Source: CAKVLS01 sp045638465
GTDB lineage: Bacteria; Bacillota; Clostridia; Christensenellales; UBA1242
Direction of reading: 5' to 3'
DNA: 16,050 nt
Assembly (NCBI GenBank): GCA_045638465.1
Contig: JAZUBK010000046.1
Span: forward strand, 1-16,050
In this document: positions 1 through 7,410 of the stretch, one piece after another
Layout: every line of letters starts with the position of its first letter
How positions within the stretch are numbered: the first letter of the stretch is position 1
Made by a program: the position numbers and the translations under genes
Notes under the pieces: generated by a model
The model's input: the letters and a program-made list of their open reading frames with translations, nothing else
Told to the model about the DNA's origin: nothing
Databases searched by the model: none

Positions 1-58
1 TCGAACCCATGTTACCGGCGTGAGAGGCCAGCGTACTAGACCGCTATACGAATGTGCC
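1..58 (-). tRNA. tRNA-Glu (anticodon CUC), 3' part cut by the window edge
   Basis: Read on the minus strand, the 5' end GGCACAT is at 58-52, followed by a D-arm, then the anticodon stem CUGGC/GCCGG enclosing the loop CUCUCAC. That gives anticodon CUC, which reads GAG (Glu). The GGUAACAYGGGUUCGA stretch that follows is typical of bacterial tRNA-Glu. The gene runs off the window within the T-loop, so the acceptor 3' strand and CCA are not visible. Confidence 0.93.
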
Positions 59-77
59 ATATATTTGAAACAATAGT

Positions 78-106
78 ATATTACCATTTTTTTTTGCCTT
101 TGGCAA
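78..106 (-). promoter_or_regulatory. Probable promoter of tRNA-Glu
   Basis: On the minus strand TTGCCA (106-101, five of six matches to the -35 consensus) is 17 bp from TAATAT (83-78, four of six). The expected start near 71 leaves a leader of about 13 nt before the tRNA. Read by eye, so moderate confidence. Confidence 0.5.
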
Positions 107-134
107 TACATTTTTGATAATTTTTTCATTTTAT

Positions 135-163
135 TTGTTTGTTGATGTAGTATAGTATATAAT
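135..163 (+). promoter_or_regulatory. Probable promoter of the comEC operon
   Basis: TTGTTT at 135-140 and a perfect TATAAT at 158-163 are separated by 17 bp. The expected transcription start is at 170-171, which is the A of the chosen comEC ATG. No Shine-Dalgarno sequence is visible before that ATG, so the mRNA may be leaderless. Confidence 0.55.
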
Positions 164-170
164 ATTGGCA

Positions 171-2216
171 ATGAAAAGCGATAAAAGTAGAATAATAAAT
201 TATAGAGCTTTTGCTTTTGGGGCAGTGGTGATGCTACTGACCATATTTTTTGTTTTCAAAAGTTTTGAGAGTTTGTGGTATATTTTTCCATTATCTATAA
301 TTTTTGCTTTTGGTATTATTTACTTTTGTATAAAAAGGGCTTTTTATAAACTTATATATTTTGCAAGTGTTGTTGTTTTAACAACGGGCGTTTTGCTTTT
401 GTCAGTCTTTACCTATAATGATTTTTCAATCAATAACCAAGAGGCTAAGTTTGATTGTCGTGTAGAATGTATATATGCAAGTTATGATAATAGCCTATCT
501 GTTATAGCCGAAAACTTGAAGGTCGACGGCAAGGGCAAAAGTGGTAAGGCTCTTATAACAATATACGGGGCCGAAGATATTGAAATTGGGGATAAACTAT
601 CTTTTAGTGCTAAGGCAAAAAGCCTTGATTTTTTTGATCTTGTAGAAAGCAATTTTACTTTTTATAAAAATAAAGTTAAATACAAAGTAAATGTAAATGT
701 CGACAAAGTAACTTTTCAAAAGGGAAGAAAGACCTTAGTAGAAAAGTATAAAGAAAGCACAAAAAGAAACCTAACACATATTATGGGCGAAAGTACAGGC
801 GGGGTGTGTTATGCACTTTTGTTCGGTGATAAGACTTTAATTGACGAAGACATTTATAAACTTTTTAGAGAAAGCGGAACGTCTCATCTTCTTGCTATAT
901 CAGGATTACATATTTCTATTATTATTGCGGCAATTTATTTTTTAATCAAAAAGCTAAAAATTAAAAATATATTTAAGTTTTTGATTATGCTTGGATTTTT
1001 GGCCTTTTATTGCTATTTATGTGACTTTGCAATATCTGTTATGAGAGCCTCTATTATGGGACTTGTACTTATCGGAACAAAATTGATTGGTAGACGATAT
1101 GACAGCCTAAATAGTCTTGGTCTTGCTGCGATGATTATACTTTTGTTTACGCCGCTTAGTCTGTTTAGTGTGGGATTTTTACTTTCTTTTATGGCGGTAT
1201 TTGCGATAATATTATTTTCAAAAACTTTGGACAAAGTGCATTTTTCACATAATATAGTGAGAAAGATAGTTACAACAATGTTTATAACCTTTGTTGTGAC
1301 TGTTATGACTTATCCTATTACGGCAACATTTTTTAGAGAGATTGCAGTATATTCAGTATTTGCAAATTTGATTGTTATTCCGTTATTTTCACTCGGGTAT
1401 ATATTGCTTTTTGCACTGCATTTACTAGCTTATATAGGGCTTGGATTTTTGCTCCATGTCCCAAAAGTAATATTTGAAATTATATTTGCTATTTCTAATT
1501 TCTTTGCAAATATTCCGTTTGCCACAATAAAAGTTACAGGGGTTTTGCTTGTTGTTGCACTGCTTATTTATCTTTTGTTGTTTGTTATTAGCCGATTTGT
1601 GATGTTAAAAACTAAAATAAAAGCCATTAGTTGTTTTGTAATTTTTGTCTTTTGTGCTACTATTATGTTAGTAAGTGGTATAAATAATTTTAATACTACT
1701 TATGCTTATTTTGATTGTTATAGCTATTCTGCGGTGATAAACTGTCAAAATAACGCCTATCTTGTAAGTCCTGAGCTATCTAGCAGCCTAAGTTACTTGA
1801 CCAAAAAGTCGTTAAGGCAAAAGGGTATTTTGTCACTTAGCGGAATAATCTTTACAAACAGTGATGACTTTGAAGTCAAACTTTTGCAAAACTTTTTGAA
1901 GGACTTTGAAAACCCAAAAGTATATGTGCCAAAAGGCCATAGCGCTATATCAAACCTAAAGTCAAGTAAAGTTAATTTTGTAGAGTATGATGAAGGAGTA
2001 TTACTTAACGGAAACATTTATTTGAATAAATGGGGCGTGTCTGATCAGAGCCTAACTTTGCTAAGTGTAAAAGGCAAAACCTTTGCTTTTTCGGATAAAG
2101 ATTTGGATATGTCGATTCTTGACTTTGAAATCGACTATATGCTATATGATGGTGACTTGACTTCAGAAAATATAGGCAAAATAATTAACAACTCAAAATA
2201 TATAAAAATAGGATAA
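171..2216 (+). CDS. comEC: ComEC/Rec2-family DNA-uptake membrane protein
   Basis: This is the polytopic membrane channel thought to carry single-stranded DNA across the membrane during natural transformation. The protein is 681 aa from the ATG at 171; a TTG at 165 would add two residues. Hydrophobic helices lie near residues 10-75, followed by an outside domain of about 110 residues. The family signature TSHLLAISGLH is at 237-247, and a dense multi-helix competence domain runs to about 500. The C-terminal 170 residues sit where many ComEC proteins have a metallo-beta-lactamase-like nuclease domain, but the usual DVGQGD motif is replaced by FDCYSYS (514-520). The HxDxDH motif is replaced by TNSDDFE (562-568). 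That domain is therefore probably non-catalytic. The gene is followed by holA after 3 nt, with the holA ribosome site inside its last codons. No comEA is seen in the window, so active transformation cannot be claimed. Confidence 0.88.
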   Translation: MKSDKSRIINYRAFAFGAVVMLLTIFFVFKSFESLWYIFPLSIIFAFGIIYFCIKRAFYKLIYFASVVVLTTGVLLLSVFTYNDFSINNQEAKFDCRVECIYASYDNSLSVIAENLKVDGKGKSGKALITIYGAEDIEIGDKLSFSAKAKSLDFFDLVESNFTFYKNKVKYKVNVNVDKVTFQKGRKTLVEKYKESTKRNLTHIMGESTGGVCYALLFGDKTLIDEDIYKLFRESGTSHLLAISGLHISIIIAAIYFLIKKLKIKNIFKFLIMLGFLAFYCYLCDFAISVMRASIMGLVLIGTKLIGRRYDSLNSLGLAAMIILLFTPLSLFSVGFLLSFMAVFAIILFSKTLDKVHFSHNIVRKIVTTMFITFVVTVMTYPITATFFREIAVYSVFANLIVIPLFSLGYILLFALHLLAYIGLGFLLHVPKVIFEIIFAISNFFANIPFATIKVTGVLLVVALLIYLLLFVISRFVMLKTKIKAISCFVIFVFCATIMLVSGINNFNTTYAYFDCYSYSAVINCQNNAYLVSPELSSSLSYLTKKSLRQKGILSLSGIIFTNSDDFEVKLLQNFLKDFENPKVYVPKGHSAISNLKSSKVNFVEYDEGVLLNGNIYLNKWGVSDQSLTLLSVKGKTFAFSDKDLDMSILDFEIDYMLYDGDLTSENIGKIINNSKYIKIG

Positions 2217-2219
2217 AAA

Positions 2220-3188
2220 ATGAAATTTGAAGAATTAAAAAAGAGTTTAATAAACGGTCTAAAACCTGCATACTTTATCTTTGGCGAAGATGTTGACCTT
2301 TTGTATTCGGCGCTAAATTTGATAGAAAACGCATGTAATATTACTATGCCAGATTTTAACAAAGTAGTGCTAACAGGTGACTTTAATATGCAAGAAGCGA
2401 TAGAGTCTTGCCAAGTTTTGCCAATAATGGACACAAAAAGACTAGTTGTAGTCAAAGACTATAATGGCAAGGCAACAGATAGCGAAAAGAAATATTTGCA
2501 AGACTATCTAAACAATCCATCTATGGATACTTGCTTTGTAATGTTTGCAACCAAGAGCATTCCGCTATTTGTTAGTGTTTTGAATAAAGTAGAGCCAGTA
2601 GATTGCAACAAAATGTCTCCAGAAACTTTGAGTAGGGTTATAGTTTCAAAATTTGGTAGCTGTGGTAAAAAGATAGAAAAAGCCGCTCTTGAATATTTGA
2701 TAGATGCTTGTAGCGGAAGTTATACCGCCATCTCAAAGGAAATAGATAAACTAGTATCTTATAGCGGAGATGCAGAGGTAGTAAGTTATGCCATGACCGA
2801 AAAACTGGTTGCAAAAAGCATTGAAAACGTAGTGTTTGATTTGACAGGCGCTATCGCAGAAAAAAATGGAAGCAAAGTTTATTCTATCGTAAATAACTTG
2901 CTTGACCATGGCAACCAACCAACAACACTTATATCACTCATAACCAATACGTTTAGAAGATTGTTTTTTGTTACTATCACAGAGGGTGATAATAGCCAAC
3001 TAGCAAAACATTTGGGAGTAAAAGAAGGAGCTATATTTATAGCAAAAAAACAAGCAAAGGCCTTTTCGCCAAAAGCTTTGAAACTTATTTGTGAAAAATG
3101 TGTTGATGCTGAGTTTAAAATAAAAAATGGAAAAATGGAGGGAGTAAACGCTATAAATTATTTATTAGCGGAAATACTAAGTTATTAA
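2220..3188 (+). CDS. holA: DNA polymerase III subunit delta
   Basis: This is the clamp-loader subunit that opens the sliding clamp and, with delta' and tau/gamma, loads it on primed DNA. The length (322 aa) is normal. The N-terminal domain begins with the family-like YFIFGEDVDLLY (about residues 18-29). The LPIMDTKRLVVVKDY stretch (about 67-81) matches the typical 'lPfFsekRlVivk' segment, and the C-terminal helical collar domain follows. AGGATA, overlapping the comEC stop, serves as ribosome site for the ATG at 2220. The stop codon overlaps the next start (TAATG at 3186-3190), implying translational coupling. The comEC-holA order is the common one in Firmicutes, where rpsT usually comes next; here two other genes intervene. 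Confidence 0.93.
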   Translation: MKFEELKKSLINGLKPAYFIFGEDVDLLYSALNLIENACNITMPDFNKVVLTGDFNMQEAIESCQVLPIMDTKRLVVVKDYNGKATDSEKKYLQDYLNNPSMDTCFVMFATKSIPLFVSVLNKVEPVDCNKMSPETLSRVIVSKFGSCGKKIEKAALEYLIDACSGSYTAISKEIDKLVSYSGDAEVVSYAMTEKLVAKSIENVVFDLTGAIAEKNGSKVYSIVNNLLDHGNQPTTLISLITNTFRRLFFVTITEGDNSQLAKHLGVKEGAIFIAKKQAKAFSPKALKLICEKCVDAEFKIKNGKMEGVNAINYLLAEILSY

Positions 3189-3691
3189 TGGATTTTGCAA
3201 TAAACAAAACATATCAAAAAATCTTAATAAATATTGTAACATATATTAGTTTTGTTTTGGCTTATGTTATGTACGGCTTTGGGCTTATGGCGGTAAGAAG
3301 TACTTTTACTATCATAATGAATTTTATGACTGTAGGATTATTTTTCTATATAATATTTGAAGTTATAGCGACTTTTTCTTACAGTTGTTTTATAAAGTTC
3401 GTTCCAAACTTTGGACTAGAACAAAAAGAATATAAATATTATTTGAGACTTATAATAATCGCAAGGAACATACTTGTTTCTTTAGTAAATATTATTTTTA
3501 TATTTTTCCCGATTGCATCTGTATGGGGAACAAAATTATCTCATATAATATTTACTATTTTGGCAGTTTTCTTGGGAACATATCTGTTGAGAAAAAAACT
3601 AGCAAACAATATGTATAGAAGTTTGGCGGTTATCGGCGCAGTAACTTTTGTATACCTTATGGTTTACTTGTTTTGCGGGGTGATAGCATGA
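3188..3691 (+). CDS. Uncharacterised five-helix membrane protein
   Basis: The protein has 167 aa and I do not recognise the family. It has about five hydrophobic segments (near residues 12-36, 41-65, 86-110, 115-133 and 144-165). A charged loop (LEQKEYKYYLR, about 76-86) follows helix 2 and RKKLANNMYRS (about 135-145) precedes the last helix. No catalytic motif or signal peptide is visible. The start overlaps the holA stop (TAATG), and its own TGA stop overlaps the ATG of the peptidase (ATGA), so translation is coupled on both sides. The tight coupling to the membrane-anchored peptidase downstream suggests the two may act together, but that is inference. It is the only gene in the window ending in TGA. 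Confidence 0.8.
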   Translation: MDFAINKTYQKILINIVTYISFVLAYVMYGFGLMAVRSTFTIIMNFMTVGLFFYIIFEVIATFSYSCFIKFVPNFGLEQKEYKYYLRLIIIARNILVSLVNIIFIFFPIASVWGTKLSHIIFTILAVFLGTYLLRKKLANNMYRSLAVIGAVTFVYLMVYLFCGVIA

Positions 3692-5148
3692 GAAAATTTT
3701 TATATGTAATTACTTGTTGTTTGCTTATTGTATTGGGGTTAAATATTGTTCCTTCTTATGCCGCTGCAAAAGATAGCTTTTTCGGTGGCGAGGCTACAAA
3801 AGCTTTTTCTACTGATACCTTGACTGCTGAGTCAATAGAGGCGGATATTTGTGAGTTTGTATATGGCGATGCTACCGAATATGACAACACAGGAATTCGT
3901 GCCGATCGCACATCAGGAACTGATGGGGAGATAAGAGCAAGAGATTATCTTGTTGATGAACTAAAAGAAATATTTGGAATTCCAGCAGGTGATGACAAAA
4001 ACGACAACAACTATGTAACAACTCAAGAAATAAATTACAAAACAGATATGCTATCTGGTGGCGAAACAACTTATAATGTTGTAGGAGCAAAACTAACAGG
4101 AACTCCTGTTACAGACTATGTAGTAATCGGCGCACATTATGATAACTTTTATGGTTATTCTACAGATTTGTTTGGTGGCGAAGAGTCAAAAAGCCATGGC
4201 ATATATGATAACGCAAGTGGAGTAGTTGGCGTTTTGAATATGGCAAAACTTTTGCAAGACAAAACCCTTCCTTTTGATGTTTATTATGTTTTCTTCGGTG
4301 CAGAAGAAATAGGAAAGTATGGTTCACTTGGTTTTTATGAAGGCTTTGTAAAAACATACAAAGGTGATATGAAACTAATGATCAATATGGATAGTATTGG
4401 TAACGGCGACAATCTTTATATGTATGCTGCCGAAGTTGATACTATGCACGAAAGATATTTTAGGGAATTATCTGATCTATGCACAGATAAATTATTTAAC
4501 TTTGGCGAAGAAATTAAAAAAGCTCCTGCCAATAAAAAAATTGACTATATGATTCCTTCTGGTGAAATTGCATATAGCCATATGGGACTAAATAGCGATA
4601 ATAGTTCTTTTATGTACAAGGGCAATAATGTTATTACATTTTTCTCTGGTGCATGGGACGCTCCTGGCACTGGTGTGTTTGAGAGTACAAAAAATGATAA
4701 CCTAATGCACACAAAAAATGACAATATTACAAAAATAAAAGAATTGTATGGTGATGTGTTCTTTGAAAGAATAAGGCAGGTAACATATCTATGTGCTACT
4801 GCTTTGGTTCAAGATAACTTTGTAGAGGTTATGGACGAGAGTAGTAAGACAAGTGGCGATTATATTTTCTTTACCAATTCACTTTATGCAAATATTATTT
4901 TAGCAGTTTTGTTAATTGGTGGCTTTGTATTATATAGTCATCTTATCAAAAAATTCCGAGGTACAGAGCCTGGCGGAAAACTAGAGCAACTTAAAAAAGC
5001 CGTTATGGAAAACAATATCGATGGTATCTATGTTCCTCCAGAAAAAGACGTAACCGAAATAATAATTGATGAGATAAACGAAAGCATAGATAAATCAGAA
5101 GAAATAAAGTCAGAAGAAAAACAAGACAATGATTCTGATAAAGAATAA
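3688..5148 (+). CDS. Membrane-anchored M28-family zinc aminopeptidase
   Basis: An extracellular metallopeptidase of the M28 (aminopeptidase Y/S-like) fold is predicted, 486 aa from the ATG at 3688, preceded by GGGGTG. A TTG at 3673 is in frame but lacks a ribosome site. Residues 1-27 form a signal peptide with an Ala-rich cleavage region (SYAAA). The two-zinc site appears complete: H150 with D152 (AHYDNF), D174 (YDNASG), the catalytic pair E206-E207 (GAEEIG), D235 (NMDSIG) and H341 (LMHTKND). A single C-terminal transmembrane helix (about 402-421) is followed by KK and a 60-residue acidic tail. The catalytic domain should face outside, tethered to the membrane, with the tail in the cytoplasm. 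It ends the comEC operon and is followed at once by a terminator. The substrate is unknown; peptide scavenging or envelope protein trimming are possible. Confidence 0.87.
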   Translation: MRKFLYVITCCLLIVLGLNIVPSYAAAKDSFFGGEATKAFSTDTLTAESIEADICEFVYGDATEYDNTGIRADRTSGTDGEIRARDYLVDELKEIFGIPAGDDKNDNNYVTTQEINYKTDMLSGGETTYNVVGAKLTGTPVTDYVVIGAHYDNFYGYSTDLFGGEESKSHGIYDNASGVVGVLNMAKLLQDKTLPFDVYYVFFGAEEIGKYGSLGFYEGFVKTYKGDMKLMINMDSIGNGDNLYMYAAEVDTMHERYFRELSDLCTDKLFNFGEEIKKAPANKKIDYMIPSGEIAYSHMGLNSDNSSFMYKGNNVITFFSGAWDAPGTGVFESTKNDNLMHTKNDNITKIKELYGDVFFERIRQVTYLCATALVQDNFVEVMDESSKTSGDYIFFTNSLYANIILAVLLIGGFVLYSHLIKKFRGTEPGGKLEQLKKAVMENNIDGIYVPPEKDVTEIIIDEINESIDKSEEIKSEEKQDNDSDKE

Positions 5149-5150
5149 TA

Positions 5151-5183
5151 AAAAAAGATGCTAAAAAATAGCATCTTTTTTTT
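5151..5183 (+). terminator. Intrinsic terminator of the comEC-holA-peptidase operon
   Basis: GATGCTA (5157-5163) pairs with TAGCATC (5169-5175) around an A5 loop, followed by a run of T. The A-run in front would also give it some function on the minus strand. Confidence 0.9.
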
Positions 5184-5315
5184 GTTAAATCAGTAGAATA
5201 TCTACTTTGAAAAACAAAAAAAATTTTCTAAAAAATATTTATCTAAATAATCCTTGATGTTTGTTAATGAGTATAAAAGGTCAGGTGGTATAAAATTTAA
5301 ACTAAGCAATATAAG

Positions 5316-5347
5316 AGCAAAAAAAAGTTAGTTAAAGCAAAAAAAAG
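5316..5347. repeat. Short direct repeat AGCAAAAAAAAG, two copies
   Basis: The 12-mer AGCAAAAAAAAG occurs at 5316-5327 and again at 5336-5347, 8 nt apart. On the minus strand this places a second T8 run just beyond the rpsT terminator, so it may act as a back-up release site. The rest of 5184-5340 holds no gene I can support. It has a small palindrome, AGTAGA-ATA-TCTACT at 5192-5206, and two copies of GTATAAAA. Confidence 0.55.
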
Positions 5348-5374
5348 ACACTAACAATGAGTTAGCGTCTTTTT
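5341..5374 (-). terminator. Intrinsic terminator of rpsT
   Basis: On the minus strand GACGCTAAC (5369-5361) pairs with GTTAGTGTC (5355-5347) around a 5-nt loop, with one internal G-U pair, and is followed by a T-run. On the plus strand the same position is an A-C mismatch, so the element favours the rpsT direction. Confidence 0.87.
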
Positions 5375-5380
5375 GCTGAA

Positions 5381-5812
5381 TTATTCAGCTTTTGCTTTTT
5401 TTGTTGTCTTTTTTGTTTCAGTTTTAGCTTCAGTTTCTGTTGCAGCTTTTTTAGTTGTTTTTTTAGCTGGTTTTTCTTCTGCTTTAGCTTCTACTTTTTC
5501 TTCAGCTTTTACTTCTTCTACTGCAGGAGCAGCTGCTTGTGCAGGAGCAGTTTTAGCTTTGAATAGCATAGAGTTTAGTCTGCCTACTTTTCTAGCTGCA
5601 GCGTTCATATGGATAACGCCTTTAGTTTGTGCAGAATAGATATAAGCAGTAAGTTCTGGAAGCATTTTTTCTGCTGCGTCGAACTCACCAGCATTAACTG
5701 TAGCTCTGAATTTTTTAACCATAGTAGCAAGAGTAGATTTAACATATCTGTTTTCTTCTTTTCTTCTTGCGATAACAGTTACTCTTTTCTTAGCTGATTT
5801 AATATTTGGCAC
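5381..5812 (-). CDS. rpsT: Ribosomal protein S20 with long charged C-terminal tail
   Basis: Small-subunit protein that binds 16S rRNA and supports 30S assembly. The N-terminus MPNIKSAKKR and the KGVIHMNAAARKVGRL segment (64-79) are diagnostic of bS20. The start is GTG (5812-5810), with AAGGAG at 5827-5822 and no in-frame ATG nearby. The core ends near residue 85, the usual S20 length, but the protein continues to 143. The extra 58 residues are almost only Ala, Glu, Lys and Thr, first acidic (VEEVKAEEKVEAKAEE) and then basic (KKTTKKA blocks). The reading frame is open with no sign of a frameshift, so the tail looks genuine. It is monocistronic, with its own promoter and terminator, and convergent with the operon that normally precedes it in Firmicutes. 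Confidence 0.95.
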   Translation of the reverse strand: MPNIKSAKKRVTVIARRKEENRYVKSTLATMVKKFRATVNAGEFDAAEKMLPELTAYIYSAQTKGVIHMNAAARKVGRLNSMLFKAKTAPAQAAAPAVEEVKAEEKVEAKAEEKPAKKTTKKAATETEAKTETKKTTKKAKAE

Positions 5813-5847
5813 GATTTAATTCTCCTTAAAAATTTTGTTACTCGCAT

Positions 5848-5876
5848 ATTTTAGCATATAACAAAAAATTTTGCAA
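5848..5876 (-). promoter_or_regulatory. Promoter of rpsT
   Basis: On the minus strand TTGCAA (5876-5871) is 17 bp from TAAAAT (5853-5848), which carries an extended -10 TGC directly in front. The start expected near 5841 gives a leader of about 28 nt, too short for an elaborate autoregulatory structure. Confidence 0.75.
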
Positions 5877-6002
5877 GTATAAATGTTATTTTTTTTAGTA
5901 AAATACTATTTTGTTACAAACAAACTGCCTTTTTTGGCAAAAAGAGGGCTTTTTTGAGGCTTTGGGAGTGGCTAAAAAATAACAAAAATCATATATTTAT
6001 GT

Positions 6003-6764
6003 ATGGAAGATTACATATTAATTTATGATAGTGGAGCGGGTGGTTTGTCGGTTTTATTAGAGTGTCAAAAACTTTTGCCTACTTTTAACTATATATATTT
6101 TTCTGATTCAAAAAACGCGCCATATGGTAACTTAAACAAATCTAAAATAACAAGTCTTGCAATAAATAATATACGACAACTTAAAAAAAAGTTTTGTATT
6201 AAAGTGGTGGTACTTGCTTGTAACACATTGACAACCACCGCTATTGATGTCTTGCGAAATAAGTTCTGTGATTTAGAGTTTGTTGGAACGGAGCCCTGCA
6301 TCAAACTGGTAAAAGACTTGGGTTATCAAAGGGTACTTGTTATTTCAACCAAAGCTACGCAAAAAAATAGTAAAGTGATAAAAGAGTATAAAACAAAAAC
6401 AGATATAATTGTCGGTGATAAAGACCTTGCAAAAATGATAGAAAAAAACCTATATCACCTGCATCGTGCTGTTCCGTATATCTCAAAAAACTATTCAAAG
6501 TATAATGGCAAAATTGACTGTGCTGTACTGGGTTGTACGCATTATGTTTTTGTTAAAAGCATCTTTGAAAAGGTGCTTGGCTGCAAGATTTATGATAGCG
6601 GTAAGTTTGTTGCAAGACGAACGGGGGAGATTGCTACAAAGCTGCAGTTAGATAAAAGTGGCAAACTTATATTTTGCGATAGCGGAGATAGTAGACAATT
6701 TTTTGAGTATTTTAATGAAATTGCTTTTTATAAAGGTGCAAAATATGTTATTATAAACATATAA
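6003..6764 (+). CDS. murI: Glutamate racemase
   Basis: Interconverts L- and D-glutamate without a cofactor, supplying D-Glu for peptidoglycan. At 253 aa it is slightly short for the family. Both catalytic cysteines are present: C73 in LACNTLTT and C178 in LGCTHY. Other family motifs are DSGAGGLSV (9-17), YFSDSKNAPYG (the DxxxxPYG motif), GTEPCIK, and an ISTKATQKNS stretch corresponding to 'TxxTxxS'. The substitution of Val-Phe after GCTHY, where PLL is usual, is mild. The start at 6003 leaves six residues before the YDSG motif, as expected, but no Shine-Dalgarno precedes it; TATATT at 5992-5997 suggests transcription may begin at the ATG. It leads an apparent operon with the HD protein 20 nt downstream. 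Confidence 0.92.
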   Translation: MEDYILIYDSGAGGLSVLLECQKLLPTFNYIYFSDSKNAPYGNLNKSKITSLAINNIRQLKKKFCIKVVVLACNTLTTTAIDVLRNKFCDLEFVGTEPCIKLVKDLGYQRVLVISTKATQKNSKVIKEYKTKTDIIVGDKDLAKMIEKNLYHLHRAVPYISKNYSKYNGKIDCAVLGCTHYVFVKSIFEKVLGCKIYDSGKFVARRTGEIATKLQLDKSGKLIFCDSGDSRQFFEYFNEIAFYKGAKYVIINI

Positions 6765-6784
6765 AAACTAAAAGGAATTTTTTT

Positions 6785-7393
6785 ATGGCAAAAGAATATA
6801 ATTACGAAGCAGAAAAAGCAAGAGAGGAGTTTGAAAATATTTTTAACGCCCATATAAAAAGAGAAGGCGCAAAAGAACTTTTGGATTGGTTAAAAAAATC
6901 TGACTTTTTTACTGCCCCTGCTAGTACTAGGCACCACTCTGCTTTTCCAGGTGGGTTGTGTTTTCATAGTGTAAATTGTTATAACAGATTTTTGAATAAT
7001 ATAATAACTGAATATGGCGAAGATTACCAAAGTACAATTTCTGATGAGAGTATTGCTATCATTGCACTTTTGCACGATGTTTGCAAAACAAACTTTTATA
7101 AAGAAGATGTACGCAACGTAAAAATTGATGGCGTTTGGGAGCAAGTACCATATTATAGCATTGATGACAAATTGCCATATGGTCACGGTGAAAAATCTGT
7201 ATATATGATTTCTGGTTTTATGAAGTTGACTAGAGAAGAAGCGTTGGCTATAAATTGGCATATGGGTGGCTTTGACCCAAGGGTGCAATATGGTTCTCAA
7301 TCAATGGCTCAGGCATATTATCAGTATCCTGTGTGTACACTATTTCATATAGCAGATATTCAAGCAACATATCTTGACGAAAAAGTAGAATAA
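6785..7393 (+). CDS. HD-domain protein, probable metal-dependent phosphohydrolase
   Basis: The 202-aa protein carries an HD-type metal site: H61 (GGLCFHS), H97-D98 (LLHDVCK), H134 (YGHGEKS), H159 (WHMGGFD) and D191 (ADIQATY). The HHSAFPGGLCFHS segment resembles the start of the HD domain in YhaM/CBF1-like 3'-5' exoribonucleases, but no OB-fold nucleic-acid-binding domain is attached. The substrate (nucleotide, cyclic nucleotide or RNA) is not evident. The ATG at 6785 is preceded by AAGGAA. It lies between murI and the unrecognised 212-aa gene, with gaps of 20 and 17 nt, so the three are probably co-transcribed. A role linked to racemase activity is not implied by any motif. The domain assignment is firm; the function is open. 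Confidence 0.82.
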   Translation: MAKEYNYEAEKAREEFENIFNAHIKREGAKELLDWLKKSDFFTAPASTRHHSAFPGGLCFHSVNCYNRFLNNIITEYGEDYQSTISDESIAIIALLHDVCKTNFYKEDVRNVKIDGVWEQVPYYSIDDKLPYGHGEKSVYMISGFMKLTREEALAINWHMGGFDPRVQYGSQSMAQAYYQYPVCTLFHIADIQATYLDEKVE

Positions 7394-7410
7394 AAGGAAA
7401 ATAACAAAAT

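Noticed and set aside
5373..5639. An 88-residue plus-strand frame rich in Ala, Phe, Val and Ser.
   Set aside because: It is antisense to the low-complexity tail of rpsT and has no ribosome site.
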